NCBI GenBank assembly: GCA_036268485.1
Contig: DATAUC010000017.1
Location: 11,416 to 75,415, forward strand
DNA: 64,000 nucleotides
Source of the DNA: Bog-473 sp036268485
Lineage (GTDB): Bacteria; Actinomycetota; Acidimicrobiia; Acidimicrobiales; RAAP-2
Reading direction: 5' to 3'
Part shown: positions 43,919-52,699 of the stretch, piece after piece
How positions within the stretch are numbered: position 1 is the first letter of the stretch
Layout of the letters: the number at the start of each line of letters is the position of its first letter
Translations under genes and position numbers: made by a program
Notes under the pieces: generated by a model
Seen by the model: only the letters and a program-made list of their open reading frames with translations
Database searches by the model: none
What the model was told of the DNA's origin: nothing

Positions 43919-45064
43919 TTAGCCAAAGGCGGAGCGCAGCCGGGAGAACACGCCGTCACCACCGCCATCTGGTGGCGCGATGTGCTCACCTCGGGCCGCC
44001 GCAAACTGACGTAGGAGATCGGCCTCGGCATCGCTCAATCCGGTTGGTGTCTCGACCAGCACATGGACGAAGAGATCGCCCCGGCCCCGGCCCCGCAGAT
44101 GCGGCACCCCGAGTCCCTTGATCTTCTCGATGTACCCGTGCTGGGTACCCGGTCGCACCACCATCGGATGGACGTCTTCGAGCGTGGTCACCTCGACCTC
44201 GGTCCCGAGGGCGGCCTGGGCCACCCCGACGGTGAAGGTGGTGTGCAGATTGTCGCCCTGGCGCTCGAAGCGCGGATCGGGCGTGACGACCAGATGCACA
44301 AAGAGTGATCCGGTGGGGCCGCCCCGTTGTCCGGCTGCTCCCCGATCGGCCAGGCGCAGGGTCGAACCGTTCTCCACCCCGGCCGGTACTTCAACGGTGA
44401 AGGTGCGCTCCTCCATACGGCGGCCTTCGCCGCCGCAGTCAGTGCACGGGACCGGAATAGTCTCGCCCATGCCACCGCATCGTGAGCAGGCCACCGCGGT
44501 GACCACCTGGCCCAGGAGTGATTGGCGGACCCGGCGCAACTCTCCCGTGCCCTGGCACTCGGCACAGGTGACCGGTTCCGTGCCCGGCGCCGTACCACGG
44601 CCCGTGCAGGTGACACAGGTGGCCGGCAGGCGGACCGAGAGCTCCTTGCGGCACCCGAACACGGCCTCGGCGAACTCGAGCCCGATGCGCACTTCGGCAT
44701 CGGCTCCAGGGGCCGGACCGCGACGGCGGCCGCCGCCCTGACCCGACATCTGACCGAAGAAGGCCTCGAAGATGTCGCCGATCCCACCGTCGAAGCCGAA
44801 GCCGCCGGCGCCGCCGCCCTGCCCGCCGAAGACACCCTCGGGGCCGAAGCGGTCGTAGCGGGCCCGCTTCTCGGGATCGCGCAGCACTTCGTAGGCCACC
44901 GAGACTTCCTTGAACTTGGCCTCGGCCGCCGGATCGTCCGGGTTGGTGTCGGGGTGCAGCTCCCGCGCCCGGGCCCGGTAGGCCTTCTTGATCTCGTCGT
45001 CGCTGGCCTCCGGACGGACACCAAGGAGCCCGTAGAGGTCGCGCAACCCGTCAGTTCCGGCCAT
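43919..45064 (-). CDS. dnaJ: Chaperone DnaJ
   Basis: A 381-residue DnaJ of the complete type. The J domain with His-Pro-Asp is near residue 36. A Gly/Phe-rich linker covers about 75-110, and four Cys-x2-Cys-x-Gly-x-Gly zinc repeats lie at about 140-215. A C-terminal substrate-binding domain follows. It stimulates DnaK ATPase and hands over unfolded clients; no dnaK is present in the window. Its start lies inside the end of hrcA (14-bp overlap), so it shares hrcA's heat-shock control at the CIRCE. Confidence 0.95.
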   Translation of the reverse strand: MAGTDGLRDLYGLLGVRPEASDDEIKKAYRARARELHPDTNPDDPAAEAKFKEVSVAYEVLRDPEKRARYDRFGPEGVFGGQGGGAGGFGFDGGIGDIFEAFFGQMSGQGGGRRRGPAPGADAEVRIGLEFAEAVFGCRKELSVRLPATCVTCTGRGTAPGTEPVTCAECQGTGELRRVRQSLLGQVVTAVACSRCGGMGETIPVPCTDCGGEGRRMEERTFTVEVPAGVENGSTLRLADRGAAGQRGGPTGSLFVHLVVTPDPRFERQGDNLHTTFTVGVAQAALGTEVEVTTLEDVHPMVVRPGTQHGYIEKIKGLGVPHLRGRGRGDLFVHVLVETPTGLSDAEADLLRQFAAARGEHIAPPDGGGDGVFSRLRSAFG

Positions 45065-46157
45065 CGTGACTCCCTGTTCCTGCCGGCGCCCCGCTTCGAC
45101 CGGACTCCCCCAATCGTTGTCCCAGACGCTCGCCCACCACATGGGCCGAGGCCAGGGCGCGCTGGTAGTCCATGCGCGTCGGCCCGAGCAGACCGACAGC
45201 ACCGAGTTCCTGTCCGTCCACCGAGACCGGGGCCACGACCACGGCGCACGAGGCCAACGGCTCGAAACCGTGCTCGGTCCCGATGGCCACCGACAAGCCG
45301 CGGTTGAGCACGTCGCGCAGCAAGGAGACCACGACCAGCTGTTGCTCGAGGATCCCCAGCACCGAGCGCACCGTTTCCACGGCGTCGAAGGACTGGGCCA
45401 GCCGGGCCGGCCCGCCGACGAATATCTGGTCGGACTCCATCGAGTGCTCCATCAGCCCGAAGGCGGTGCCAGCGGCGGCCACGACCCGGTCGACATCGTT
45501 GTTGCCGCTGGACGGCACCGCCCAGCTGGACGAGGAGGTCTTGCCCACCATGTGGGCATGGAGTTGTGCTCCGGCCCGAGTCAGCACGTCATCGGACACC
45601 TCGGCCTCGAGCTCGATAGTTCGCTTGTCGACGGCGCCGTCGGAGAGGACCACGACCAAGAGGGCCAGACGGGGCGCCAAGCCGACCACCTGGGCCGAGC
45701 GGATGGTGGCTGAATCGTGTGAGGGGCCGACCACCACGGCCGTGTAGGACGTCAGCTCCGAGAGGAGGCCGGTGGCCCGCTCCAGCATGGTCTCCATCTC
45801 CCCGTGCACCTGGTCGAAGAAGAGACTGACCTGCTGGTGTTGAGTGGGTCCGAGCACCCCCGGTTCGGTCAGGTGGTCGACGAAGAAGCGGTAGCCCTTG
45901 TCGGTGGGGATGCGGCCGGCGCTGGTGTGGGGCTGGACCAGATAGCCGTCGCGCTCGAGGGCCACCATTTCCGACCGCACGGTGGCCGAGGACACCTGGA
46001 CACCGGGTGCGCTGGCCACATGGGAAGAGCCGACCGGCTCAGCGGTCCCGATGTACTCGGTGACCACGGCCTCGAGGATGGCCGCCCGCCGGTCATTCAG
46101 GGCGCGCTCCTCTGCGTCGGCGTCGATGGGGACTGCAGGATCGGCGGGTGCGGTCAT
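45051..46157 (-). CDS. hrcA: Heat-inducible transcription repressor HrcA
   Basis: A 368-residue HrcA, the repressor that binds CIRCE and is kept active by GroEL. The N-terminal winged helix contains Ala-Ile-Leu-Glu-Ala-Val-Val-Thr-Glu-Tyr-Ile and Ser-Ser-Ala-Thr-Val-Arg-Ser-Glu-Met. His-Thr-Ser-Ala-Gly-Arg-Ile-Pro-Thr-Asp-Lys-Gly-Tyr-Arg-Phe follows near residue 75. The ATG at 46157 is preferred because the upstream GTG (46172) lies inside the CIRCE arm. It is the first gene of the long minus-strand operon and probably represses itself. Confidence 0.95.
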   Translation of the reverse strand: MTAPADPAVPIDADAEERALNDRRAAILEAVVTEYIGTAEPVGSSHVASAPGVQVSSATVRSEMVALERDGYLVQPHTSAGRIPTDKGYRFFVDHLTEPGVLGPTQHQQVSLFFDQVHGEMETMLERATGLLSELTSYTAVVVGPSHDSATIRSAQVVGLAPRLALLVVVLSDGAVDKRTIELEAEVSDDVLTRAGAQLHAHMVGKTSSSSWAVPSSGNNDVDRVVAAAGTAFGLMEHSMESDQIFVGGPARLAQSFDAVETVRSVLGILEQQLVVVSLLRDVLNRGLSVAIGTEHGFEPLASCAVVVAPVSVDGQELGAVGLLGPTRMDYQRALASAHVVGERLGQRLGESGRSGAPAGTGSHDGRN

Positions 46158-46165
46158 AGGAGTGC

Positions 46166-46192
46166 CTGGCACTCAAGTCTACCGAGTGCCAG
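46166..46192. promoter_or_regulatory. CIRCE operator upstream of hrcA-dnaJ
   Basis: A perfect 9-bp inverted repeat, CTGGCACTC and GAGTGCCAG separated by nine bases, ends 9 bp before the hrcA ATG. It matches the CIRCE consensus (TTAGCACTC-N9-GAGTGCTAA) at the core GCACTC/GAGTGC. HrcA binding here would repress hrcA, dnaJ and perhaps the genes downstream. Confidence 0.93.
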
Positions 46193-46220
46193 AGCTGGTC
46201 TCCCGGGCACCCCGGCCGGC

Positions 46221-48038
46221 CTAATCGTCGGAAAGCCGCAGGGCGGAGATGAAGGCTTCTTGGGGCACCTCGACCCGTCCGATGTTCTTCATCCGCTTCT
46301 TGCCCTCTTTCTGCTTCTCCAGCAGTTTGCGCTTGCGGGTGATGTCACCGCCGTAGCACTTGGCCAGCACGTCCTTGCGCTTGGCCTTGACGGTCTCCCG
46401 GGCCACCACCCGACCGCCGATGGCGGCCTGGATGGGGACGTCGAACATCTGGCGCGGGATGAGCTCGCGCAGTTTCTCGGCCATGCGGCGGCCGTAGAAG
46501 TCGGCCGTCGATCGGTGCACGATGGTGGAAAAGGCGTCGCACGGGGCGTGGTTGATCAGGATGTCGACCCGGACCAGATTGCCCGTGGCGTAGTTGTCGG
46601 GCTCGTAGTCCAAGCTGGCGTAGCCCTTGGTGCGGCTCTTGAGCTGGTCGAAGAAGTCCAGCACCACCTCGGCCAGGGGCATGGAGTAGACGAGCTCGAT
46701 GCGCTCGGGCGAGAGGTACTCCATGCGGGTCATTTCGGCCCGCTTGCTCTGGCAGAGCTCCATGACCGTCCCGGTGTACTCCGAGGGCGTGATGATGGTG
46801 GCCGTCAGCATGGGCTCGTCAATGTGGTCGATACGGCTGGCATCGGGTAGCTCGGTCGGGTTGTCCACGTCGATGACCGAACCATCGGTGAGGTAGGCCC
46901 GGTAGGCCACGCTCGGCGCCGTGGCGATCAGCGAGAGGTTGAACTCGCGTTCGAGGCGCTCCCGCACGATCTCCATGTGCAGTAGGCCCAGGAAGCCGCA
47001 GCGGAAGCCGATACCCAGGGCATGGGACGACTCCGGTTCGAACGTGAAGCTGGCGTCATTGAGCTTGAGCTTCTCTAGGGCGTCGCGCAGATCCGGCAGC
47101 TCGTCGCCGTCAACCGGGTAGAGGCCGCAGAAGACCATGGGCTTGGGGTCCAGATAGCCGGCCAGCGCCTCGGTGGCGCCGTGTTGGGCCGTGGTCACCG
47201 TCTCACCCGAACGGGCCTCACCCACGTCCTTGATGCCGGCGATGAGGTATCCCACCTCACCCGGTCCCAGGCTGTCGACGGCGAACCCGAGGGGCAGGCG
47301 GACGCCCACCTCTTCAATGTCGTGCACGGCGTTGGCCTGCATGAAGCGCAAGCGGGCTCCGGCGTTCAGGGTGCCATCGACAATACGGATGGAGCTGACC
47401 ACGCCGCGGTACTGGTCATAGGACGAATCGAAGATGAGGGCCCGCAACGGATCGTCGGGATTGCCCTCCGGGGGCGGGATGCGGTCGATGATGGCGTCGA
47501 GGAGCTTGTCGACCCCCTCGCCCGTTTTGGCCGAAATGTGCAGGACGTCGGAGGCCGGAATGCCGAGGACGTGCTCGATCTCGGCGGCGCTGCGCTCGGG
47601 GTCAGCCGCCGGCAGGTCGATCTTGTTCAGCACGGCCACAATCTCAAGATTGTTCTCGATGGCCTGGTAGCAGTTGGCCAGGGTCTGGGCCTGAATGCCC
47701 TGGGAGGCGTCGACCAAGAGCACGGCTCCTTCGCAGGCGGCCAGGGAGCGGCTGACCTCGTAGCCGAAGTCCACGTGGCCCGGGGTGTCGATCAGGTGCA
47801 GCACATGCCCGTTGTGCAGGACCCGCACGTTCTGGGCCTTGATGGTGATGCCCCGCTCCCGCTCGATGTCCATGGAGTCGAGATACTGAGCCCGCATCTG
47901 GCGTGGGTCGACGGCGCCGGTGATTTCCAGAATGCGATCGGACAGCGTCGACTTGCCGTGGTCGACGTGGCTGATGATGGAGAAGTTGCGGATACGGTCA
48001 ATGGACACGGGTCCACTGGCGGAGGTGGGGAGAGGCAC
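46221..48038 (-). CDS. lepA: Elongation factor 4 (LepA)
   Basis: A 605-residue translational GTPase that acts on stalled or pre-/post-translocated ribosomes. It has G1 (His-Val-Asp-His-Gly-Lys-Ser-Thr) near residue 26, G3 Asp-Thr-Pro-Gly near residue 86 and G4 Asn-Lys-Ile-Asp near residue 140. The LepA-specific C-terminal domain with Lys-Arg-Lys-Leu-Leu-Glu-Lys-Gln-Lys is near residue 575. It is divergent from rpsT and upstream of the CIRCE. Pairing of lepA and rpsT is common. Confidence 0.96.
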   Translation of the reverse strand: MPLPTSASGPVSIDRIRNFSIISHVDHGKSTLSDRILEITGAVDPRQMRAQYLDSMDIERERGITIKAQNVRVLHNGHVLHLIDTPGHVDFGYEVSRSLAACEGAVLLVDASQGIQAQTLANCYQAIENNLEIVAVLNKIDLPAADPERSAAEIEHVLGIPASDVLHISAKTGEGVDKLLDAIIDRIPPPEGNPDDPLRALIFDSSYDQYRGVVSSIRIVDGTLNAGARLRFMQANAVHDIEEVGVRLPLGFAVDSLGPGEVGYLIAGIKDVGEARSGETVTTAQHGATEALAGYLDPKPMVFCGLYPVDGDELPDLRDALEKLKLNDASFTFEPESSHALGIGFRCGFLGLLHMEIVRERLEREFNLSLIATAPSVAYRAYLTDGSVIDVDNPTELPDASRIDHIDEPMLTATIITPSEYTGTVMELCQSKRAEMTRMEYLSPERIELVYSMPLAEVVLDFFDQLKSRTKGYASLDYEPDNYATGNLVRVDILINHAPCDAFSTIVHRSTADFYGRRMAEKLRELIPRQMFDVPIQAAIGGRVVARETVKAKRKDVLAKCYGGDITRKRKLLEKQKEGKKRMKNIGRVEVPQEAFISALRLSDD

Positions 48039-48114
48039 GGTCCGACGATCGTACCGGGCCGGACTGTCGTGCCTGTTCAGCCCCTCCGCTGGGAAAATAC
48101 CGCCCGCGACCTGC

Positions 48115-48120
48115 TAGAGT
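48115..48120 (+). promoter_or_regulatory. Candidate -10 element of rpsT promoter
   Basis: TAGAGT, preceded by TGC (extended -10 form), 65 bp before the rpsT GTG. The same CTGCTAGnGT pattern occurs before the tRNA-Ala gene. No clear -35 hexamer is visible. Confidence 0.4.
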
Positions 48121-48184
48121 CTTCCTCCGCACTCCTGCGCTGTGGCAGGACCGCCCCATCTCGAAAGACACTGAGGATTTTCAC

Positions 48185-48466
48185 GTGGCCAACATCAAAA
48201 GCCAGATCAAGCGGAATCGCCAGAACGAGAAGCGTCGTCTGCGCAACAAGTCGGTCCGGGCCGAGCTGCGCACCCGTACCAAGAACGCCGTGACGGCCGC
48301 CGAGACCGGTGCCGAGAACAGCGTCGAGCAACTCCGCCTGGCCGTGAAGCGGATCGACAAGGCCGCCGCCCGTGGTGTCATCCACAAGAACACCGCCGCC
48401 AACCACAAGTCCCGCCTGGTGCGCCGGGTGGCCAAGTTGGAAGCGGCAGCCGCCGAAGCCAAGTAG
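48185..48466 (+). CDS. rpsT: 30S ribosomal protein S20
   Basis: A 93-residue, very basic protein with the S20 start Ala-Asn-Ile-Lys-Ser-Gln-Ile-Lys-Arg-Asn and His-Lys-Asn-Thr-Ala-Ala-Asn-His-Lys-Ser-Arg-Leu near the C-terminus. It binds 16S rRNA early in 30S assembly. It starts at GTG, often used by rpsT and tied to autoregulation. It is divergent from lepA, with a promoter in the 146-bp gap. Confidence 0.96.
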   Translation: MANIKSQIKRNRQNEKRRLRNKSVRAELRTRTKNAVTAAETGAENSVEQLRLAVKRIDKAAARGVIHKNTAANHKSRLVRRVAKLEAAAAEAK

Positions 48467-48499
48467 TTCCCTGGGCGCCGCCCGTTCCGTCGGGTTGGC

Positions 48500-49009
48500 T
48501 TAGCTCTGCATCTGAAACGTGAACATCTTGTCGGCGCTGATGCGCGCCCCCAGGGCGTTTTCCTCTTCGAGCCACATGGCAAAGTCCGGTCCCTGGGTCG
48601 GGAGATAGTGGTCGATCATGGCCTGTCGAAGGGTCGCTCCCTCCGGGCCGTTGATATCAAAGAGCTCGGCCCGGCCGTGCACGGTGACGGCGAACTCCTC
48701 GCCGGGTAGGTAGGTGACGCTGACCGCCGGGCGGGACGCCAGGTGGCGCATGCGCACCGAGTTGCGGCCTGAGCTGAACATGAGGTCGCCGTGGACGAGG
48801 TACCCGTCGACCGGACCCACCAGCGGCCGGCCATCGGCGGTGACGGTAGCCACCACCAGCAGGCACATGCCCTGCATGCGCTGGCTCAGACCGGCGGCAT
48901 CGACCCGGCGTTCATCGGAGATGATGTCGAGCAGGTGGGCTCCCGCTGCGGCATGACTGGCATCGAGCAGCTGCTGCAGTCGGGCCAGTTCTTCGGGTGT
49001 CTCGTACAC
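48500..49009 (-). CDS. Pyridoxamine 5'-phosphate oxidase-like flavin/F420 protein
   Basis: A 169-residue split-beta-barrel protein. The middle holds Val-Ala-Thr-Val-Thr-Ala-Asp-Gly-Arg-Pro near residue 57 and Val-Arg-Met-Arg-His-Leu-Ala-Ser-Arg-Pro-Ala-Val-Ser near residue 85, the pattern of PPOx-related flavin- or F420-binding proteins. The catalytic role is unknown; most such actinobacterial proteins are not PNPOx. It starts at GTG after AGGAGCT and lies 8 bp downstream of holA, probably the last gene of that operon. Confidence 0.82.
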   Translation of the reverse strand: MYETPEELARLQQLLDASHAAAGAHLLDIISDERRVDAAGLSQRMQGMCLLVVATVTADGRPLVGPVDGYLVHGDLMFSSGRNSVRMRHLASRPAVSVTYLPGEEFAVTVHGRAELFDINGPEGATLRQAMIDHYLPTQGPDFAMWLEEENALGARISADKMFTFQMQS

Positions 49010-49017
49010 GTGAGCTC

Positions 49018-50025
49018 CTAACGACGGGCGCCCGTGGCGCTGCCCGAGCGCTGCCGGGTCTGGCGGCTAAGCCGGGCGACCAGGATTTCCACCACCAGTT
49101 CGGGCGGGAGTCCACTGGCGCCCTTGACGTCGAGGTCGGCATCGGCCAGGAGTCCGATGGCCGCCGCGATGCGGGCGCTGCCCAGACGGCGGGACTGGTC
49201 GAGCGCCTTCTTAGCCGGGTAGGGCGACATGCCCAGGATTTCGGCCGCTTCGCGCTCGCCCGAGACCAGGGACCCGTCGAGGGCCAGCATGTTGGCGTAA
49301 TGGCCATGGAGGGTGGCCAGCACCTGCACGGCGACCAGGCCGCCGGCCTCGAGCATGCGGTGCAGGGTGTTCAGGGCCCGACCGGCGTCGCCTTTGTCGA
49401 TGGCGTCGGTCAGCTCGTAGCGGGCCACCGTGCCCGCCTCGCCGAGATACGGCTCGAGGTCCTGCACCGAAATGCGCGCCCCCAGGCCGTAGGCGCTGGA
49501 GAGGGCGCTGAGGAGTCCTTCGACCCGGCCCAGGTCTTCGCCCACGTGCTGGCCCAGCAACTGGGCCGCCTGGGGTTCCAGTTTGACCGGCGCCTCGCGC
49601 AGGTGCTCCTGCAGCCAGGCCTTGCGGTCGCCGGCCGCCTTCACGGTGACGTCGACGATGGAGCCGAATGCCTTGACCGCCTTGACCAGCGGTGCCGGCA
49701 CAGTGCCCCCGCCGCCGACCAGGATCAGCACGGTCGAAGGCAGTGGGTTCTCCACCACTTCGACCAGCCGGGGCACGTCTGCCGTGAGCAGGCGACCGGC
49801 CTCGCGCACCACCACGACCCGCAGGTCGATGAGGAAGGGCGGGGTCAGGCAGGCGTCGACCACGGCGCCGACGTTGATGTCGTCGCCGACCGATCCACCC
49901 ACCTCCTCCACCACCAGCGAGTGGTCCCGGTCCCCCACCACCTCGGCCAGCAGGCCGCGGATCTCCTGGGCCACCAGCGAGGCATCGTCGCCCCGCACGA
50001 GATACGAGTTCACCGGCTTGCTCAC
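49018..50025 (-). CDS. holA: DNA polymerase III subunit delta
   Basis: A 335-residue clamp-loader delta subunit. It has the N-terminal Ser-Tyr-Leu-Val-Arg-Gly-Asp-Asp and Ile-Leu-Val-Gly-Gly-Gly, and a middle Leu-Gly-Gln-His-Val-Gly-Glu-Asp-Leu-Gly-Arg-Val. A C-terminal helical domain with Tyr-Pro-Ala-Lys-Lys-Ala-Leu-Asp-Gln-Ser is near residue 275. It opens the sliding clamp. It overlaps the folP-like gene by 4 bp. Homologues are variable; length and motif order support HolA. Confidence 0.9.
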   Translation of the reverse strand: MSKPVNSYLVRGDDASLVAQEIRGLLAEVVGDRDHSLVVEEVGGSVGDDINVGAVVDACLTPPFLIDLRVVVVREAGRLLTADVPRLVEVVENPLPSTVLILVGGGGTVPAPLVKAVKAFGSIVDVTVKAAGDRKAWLQEHLREAPVKLEPQAAQLLGQHVGEDLGRVEGLLSALSSAYGLGARISVQDLEPYLGEAGTVARYELTDAIDKGDAGRALNTLHRMLEAGGLVAVQVLATLHGHYANMLALDGSLVSGEREAAEILGMSPYPAKKALDQSRRLGSARIAAAIGLLADADLDVKGASGLPPELVVEILVARLSRQTRQRSGSATGARR

Positions 50026-50870
50026 GCGGCGGCGCTCACGGCGGCCACCGCATCACGGACCCGGCAGGTGCCCTTGACGTCGTGGACCCGCAGGATGCGG
50101 CAGCCCCAGGCCAAGCCGAGTGCCGCCGCGCCGAGGGAAGCCTCGCGACGCTCGGTCAGCTCCAAATCGAGCGTCACCCCGAGGAACGTCTTGTTGGAGG
50201 CCGACAGGAGCAGCGGGTAGCCCAGGGCGGCCAGGGTGGACGAGGCGCGCAGGAGGGTGAGTGACTGGGCGGCGGTCTTGCCGAGGTCGAGGCCGGCATC
50301 GAGGACGATCTTGTCCGGGGGGAGGCCGGCGGCCAGTGCCCGCTCGGCCCGGAGCAGCAAGAAGGCGGCCACGTCCTCCACCACGTCGTTGTAGTGCGGG
50401 TCGGGGTCGGCCACCCGGGGGGCCAGGCGGATGTGGGTGGCCACCACAGCGGCGTTGGCCTCGGCCGCCGCGTTGAGGTAGTCGGGGTCGCCGAAGCCGC
50501 TGATGTCGTTGCCCATAACGGCGCCCTCTTGGTAGGAGGCCCGGGCCACCGACGCCCGCCACGTGTCGACCGAGACCGGCGTATCGAAGCGGGCGACCAG
50601 CCCCGCCACCACCGGGACCACCCGGTCCATCTCCTCGGATTCGGTCACCTCGGGTCCGGGCCCGGCTTTGACGCCACCGATATCGAGGATGTCGGCGCCG
50701 TCGTTGACCAGCACTTCGGCCCGGGCGTAGAGCGCATCCAGCTCGAAGGTCAGCCCCTTGTCGTAAAAGGAATCGGGCGTGCGGTTCAAGATCCCCATGA
50801 CGAGCCCGCGGTGGGTGAGGTCGTGGCGCTGGCCCCCGAGGTCCAGCACCGCCCCCGAAGGAACGGTCAT
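50022..50870 (-). CDS. folP2: Dihydropteroate synthase homologue, FolP2-like
   Basis: A 282-residue TIM-barrel protein of the DHPS family starting at ATG 50870, one base into the upstream stop. It has Met-Gly-Ile-Leu-Asn-Arg-Thr-Pro-Asp-Ser-Phe-Tyr-Asp-Lys-Gly, but Gly-Gly-Val-Lys-Ala-Gly-Pro-Gly replaces the Gly-Gly-Glu-Ser-Thr-Arg-Pro-Gly loop of true DHPS. Ser-Asn-Lys-Thr-Phe-Leu-Gly replaces Ser-Arg-Lys-Ser. These changes match mycobacterial FolP2, which lacks DHPS activity. It therefore probably does not make dihydropteroate, and its real role is unknown. It shares the operon with holA and a thioredoxin-domain chaperone. Confidence 0.8.
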   Translation of the reverse strand: MTVPSGAVLDLGGQRHDLTHRGLVMGILNRTPDSFYDKGLTFELDALYARAEVLVNDGADILDIGGVKAGPGPEVTESEEMDRVVPVVAGLVARFDTPVSVDTWRASVARASYQEGAVMGNDISGFGDPDYLNAAAEANAAVVATHIRLAPRVADPDPHYNDVVEDVAAFLLLRAERALAAGLPPDKIVLDAGLDLGKTAAQSLTLLRASSTLAALGYPLLLSASNKTFLGVTLDLELTERREASLGAAALGLAWGCRILRVHDVKGTCRVRDAVAAVSAAA

Positions 50871-51583
50871 CAAAAGAGGCGGGCCGCCAGGGACCGCCGG
50901 AAGGCGTTGGTGCGCGGGTCGTCGGGGCCCAAGGTCTCGAGCAGGTCGACGAACTCCTGGCGGGCCGCTTCGTCGTCCTTAACGGTAGTGAGGAGCTCAT
51001 TGAGTCTGGCTTCGACGCTGGCACCGTCGGTGGCCGAGACATCGACCCCGCTCTCGACCAGTCGGGCCTCGGCAGCCAGGGCGCGGCTGACCGGGGTCTC
51101 GGGGATGCGGGCCAGGACGGCCAGGGCCTCGGTGCTGTCGCCCCGGTCGATCAGGATCCGGGCCAGGGCTTCGGTGGCGGCACCGTGGCCGGCCTCGAGT
51201 TCGAGGGCCTGACGCAGTGAGGCCTCGTCGCCCGCCGCCACCAGGGTGTCGGCCTCGCTGGGGGCGGGGGCCAGCTTCTGCACGAAGGCGGTGACCTGGG
51301 CTTCGGGCAGGGCGCCGATGAACTGGTCCACCACCTTGCCGTCCTTGATGGCGAAGACGGCCGGGATGGACTGCACGCTGAAGCTCTGGGAGATGCGGGG
51401 GTTCTCGTCGACATTGACTTTGGCCAGCTCAACGGCCCCGTCGGTCGCTGCGACGGCGCGCTCGATCATGGGTCCGAGCGTCACGCAGGGGCCGCACCAG
51501 GGGGCCCAGAGATCGACGATCACCGGCACCTCACTGCTGCGGGCGATCACATCGGCTTGAAAGGTCTCGTCGGTGACATCCAT
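50870..51583 (-). CDS. Thioredoxin-domain tetratricopeptide protein (CnoX-like)
   Basis: A 237-residue protein with an N-terminal thioredoxin domain (residues 1-105) that keeps Trp-Cys-Gly-Pro-Cys. A helical Ala/Glu-rich C-terminal region (110-237) with repeat-like helices follows, as in CnoX/YbbN, a redox-linked holdase that works with GroEL/DnaK. Unlike E. coli CnoX the full Cys-Gly-Pro-Cys site is present, so disulfide exchange is possible. ATG 51583 is chosen; the upstream extension lacks domain support. It overlaps the folP2-like gene by one base. Confidence 0.86.
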   Translation of the reverse strand: MDVTDETFQADVIARSSEVPVIVDLWAPWCGPCVTLGPMIERAVAATDGAVELAKVNVDENPRISQSFSVQSIPAVFAIKDGKVVDQFIGALPEAQVTAFVQKLAPAPSEADTLVAAGDEASLRQALELEAGHGAATEALARILIDRGDSTEALAVLARIPETPVSRALAAEARLVESGVDVSATDGASVEARLNELLTTVKDDEAARQEFVDLLETLGPDDPRTNAFRRSLAARLF

Positions 51584-51655
51584 CGGACCCGACGCTAATG
51601 GCTGCCGCTCGCCTCGCCGGTACCCCTGCTGCGCCACCGATTAGCGTCAGGAGCC

Positions 51656-52699
51656 GTGTCAGAACAGCCCGCAGGCATCAACGTCGACCAGGTGACCGCG
51701 TGGTTCGTGGCCAACGTCCCCGAGATCGCCACGCCGCTCACCTTCACGTTGATTGCCGGTGGGCGCTCCAACCTGACCTTCCGGGTGGAGGACGCCGAGG
51801 GCCGGGCCTGGGCCCTGCGCCGGCCTCCGCTCCATCACGTGCTGCAGTCCGCCCACGACATGGTGCGCGAGCACCGGCTCATGTCCTCGTTGGGGCCGGT
51901 CGGCATCCCGGTGCCCAGGACCATCGGTCTGTGCACCGATGAGACGGTGAACGAGCGCCCCTTCTTCGTCATGGAGTTCGTCGACGGCCACATCCTGCGC
52001 ACCGCACCCGAAGCGGAGAAGGCATTCGACGAAGCCACCCGCCGGGCCGTCGGTGATCATCTGGCCGAGACGCTGCACCAGTTGCACTCCGTCGATCCCG
52101 ACGCGGTGGGACTGGGCGACCTGGGTAGGCACGATGGCTACATCGAGCGCCAGCTCAAGCGGTGGCGGGGGCAGTACGAGCAGATGCAGGTCGAAGGGGT
52201 CGACCACGGCGGCCTGGTCGAGCGGGTCAGTGACGAGTTGGCGGCGCGGATCCCGCCGCAACAGCGCACGTCGGTGGTCCACGGCGACTACCGCATGGAC
52301 AACGTGGTGCTGAACGACGCCGGCGCCGTGCGGGCCATCCTGGACTGGGAGATCTGCACCCTGGGCGACCCGTTGGCCGACGTCGGACTGCTCATGGTCT
52401 ATTGGGCCGACCCTTCCGATTCCATGGCCGTGCTGGGTCTGTCCCCCACCACTGCTCACGGCTTCTCGACCCGGGCCCAGGTGTTGGCGCGCTACGCCGA
52501 AGTGTCCGACCTCGACCTGTCGTCGGTCGGGTATTACACCGCCTTTGGCTACTGGAAGCTGGCCTGCATCCTCCAGGGTGTCTACGCCCGCTACGTGGCC
52601 GGCGCCGGGGCGGGCGACCGGGGCAGCGTCGACGCTTTCCCGGCTCAGGTGGCCCACCTGGCCCAGATGGCGGCCGATGCGCTGGCGGCCACACCATGA
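51656..52699 (+). CDS. Phosphotransferase, APH family (acyl-CoA metabolism type)
   Basis: A 347-residue kinase-fold protein from GTG 51656. It has Ile-Ala-Gly-Gly-Arg-Ser-Asn-Leu-Thr-Phe near residue 34, the catalytic loop Val-Val-His-Gly-Asp-Tyr-Arg-Met-Asp-Asn near residue 207, and Ile-Leu-Asp-Trp-Glu-Ile-Cys-Thr-Leu-Gly-Asp-Pro near residue 225. This form is the one fused to acyl-CoA dehydrogenase in ACAD10/11 proteins and acts on hydroxyacyl-CoAs. Drug resistance is unlikely. It overlaps the PAC2 gene by 4 bp. Confidence 0.88.
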   Translation: MSEQPAGINVDQVTAWFVANVPEIATPLTFTLIAGGRSNLTFRVEDAEGRAWALRRPPLHHVLQSAHDMVREHRLMSSLGPVGIPVPRTIGLCTDETVNERPFFVMEFVDGHILRTAPEAEKAFDEATRRAVGDHLAETLHQLHSVDPDAVGLGDLGRHDGYIERQLKRWRGQYEQMQVEGVDHGGLVERVSDELAARIPPQQRTSVVHGDYRMDNVVLNDAGAVRAILDWEICTLGDPLADVGLLMVYWADPSDSMAVLGLSPTTAHGFSTRAQVLARYAEVSDLDLSSVGYYTAFGYWKLACILQGVYARYVAGAGAGDRGSVDAFPAQVAHLAQMAADALAATP

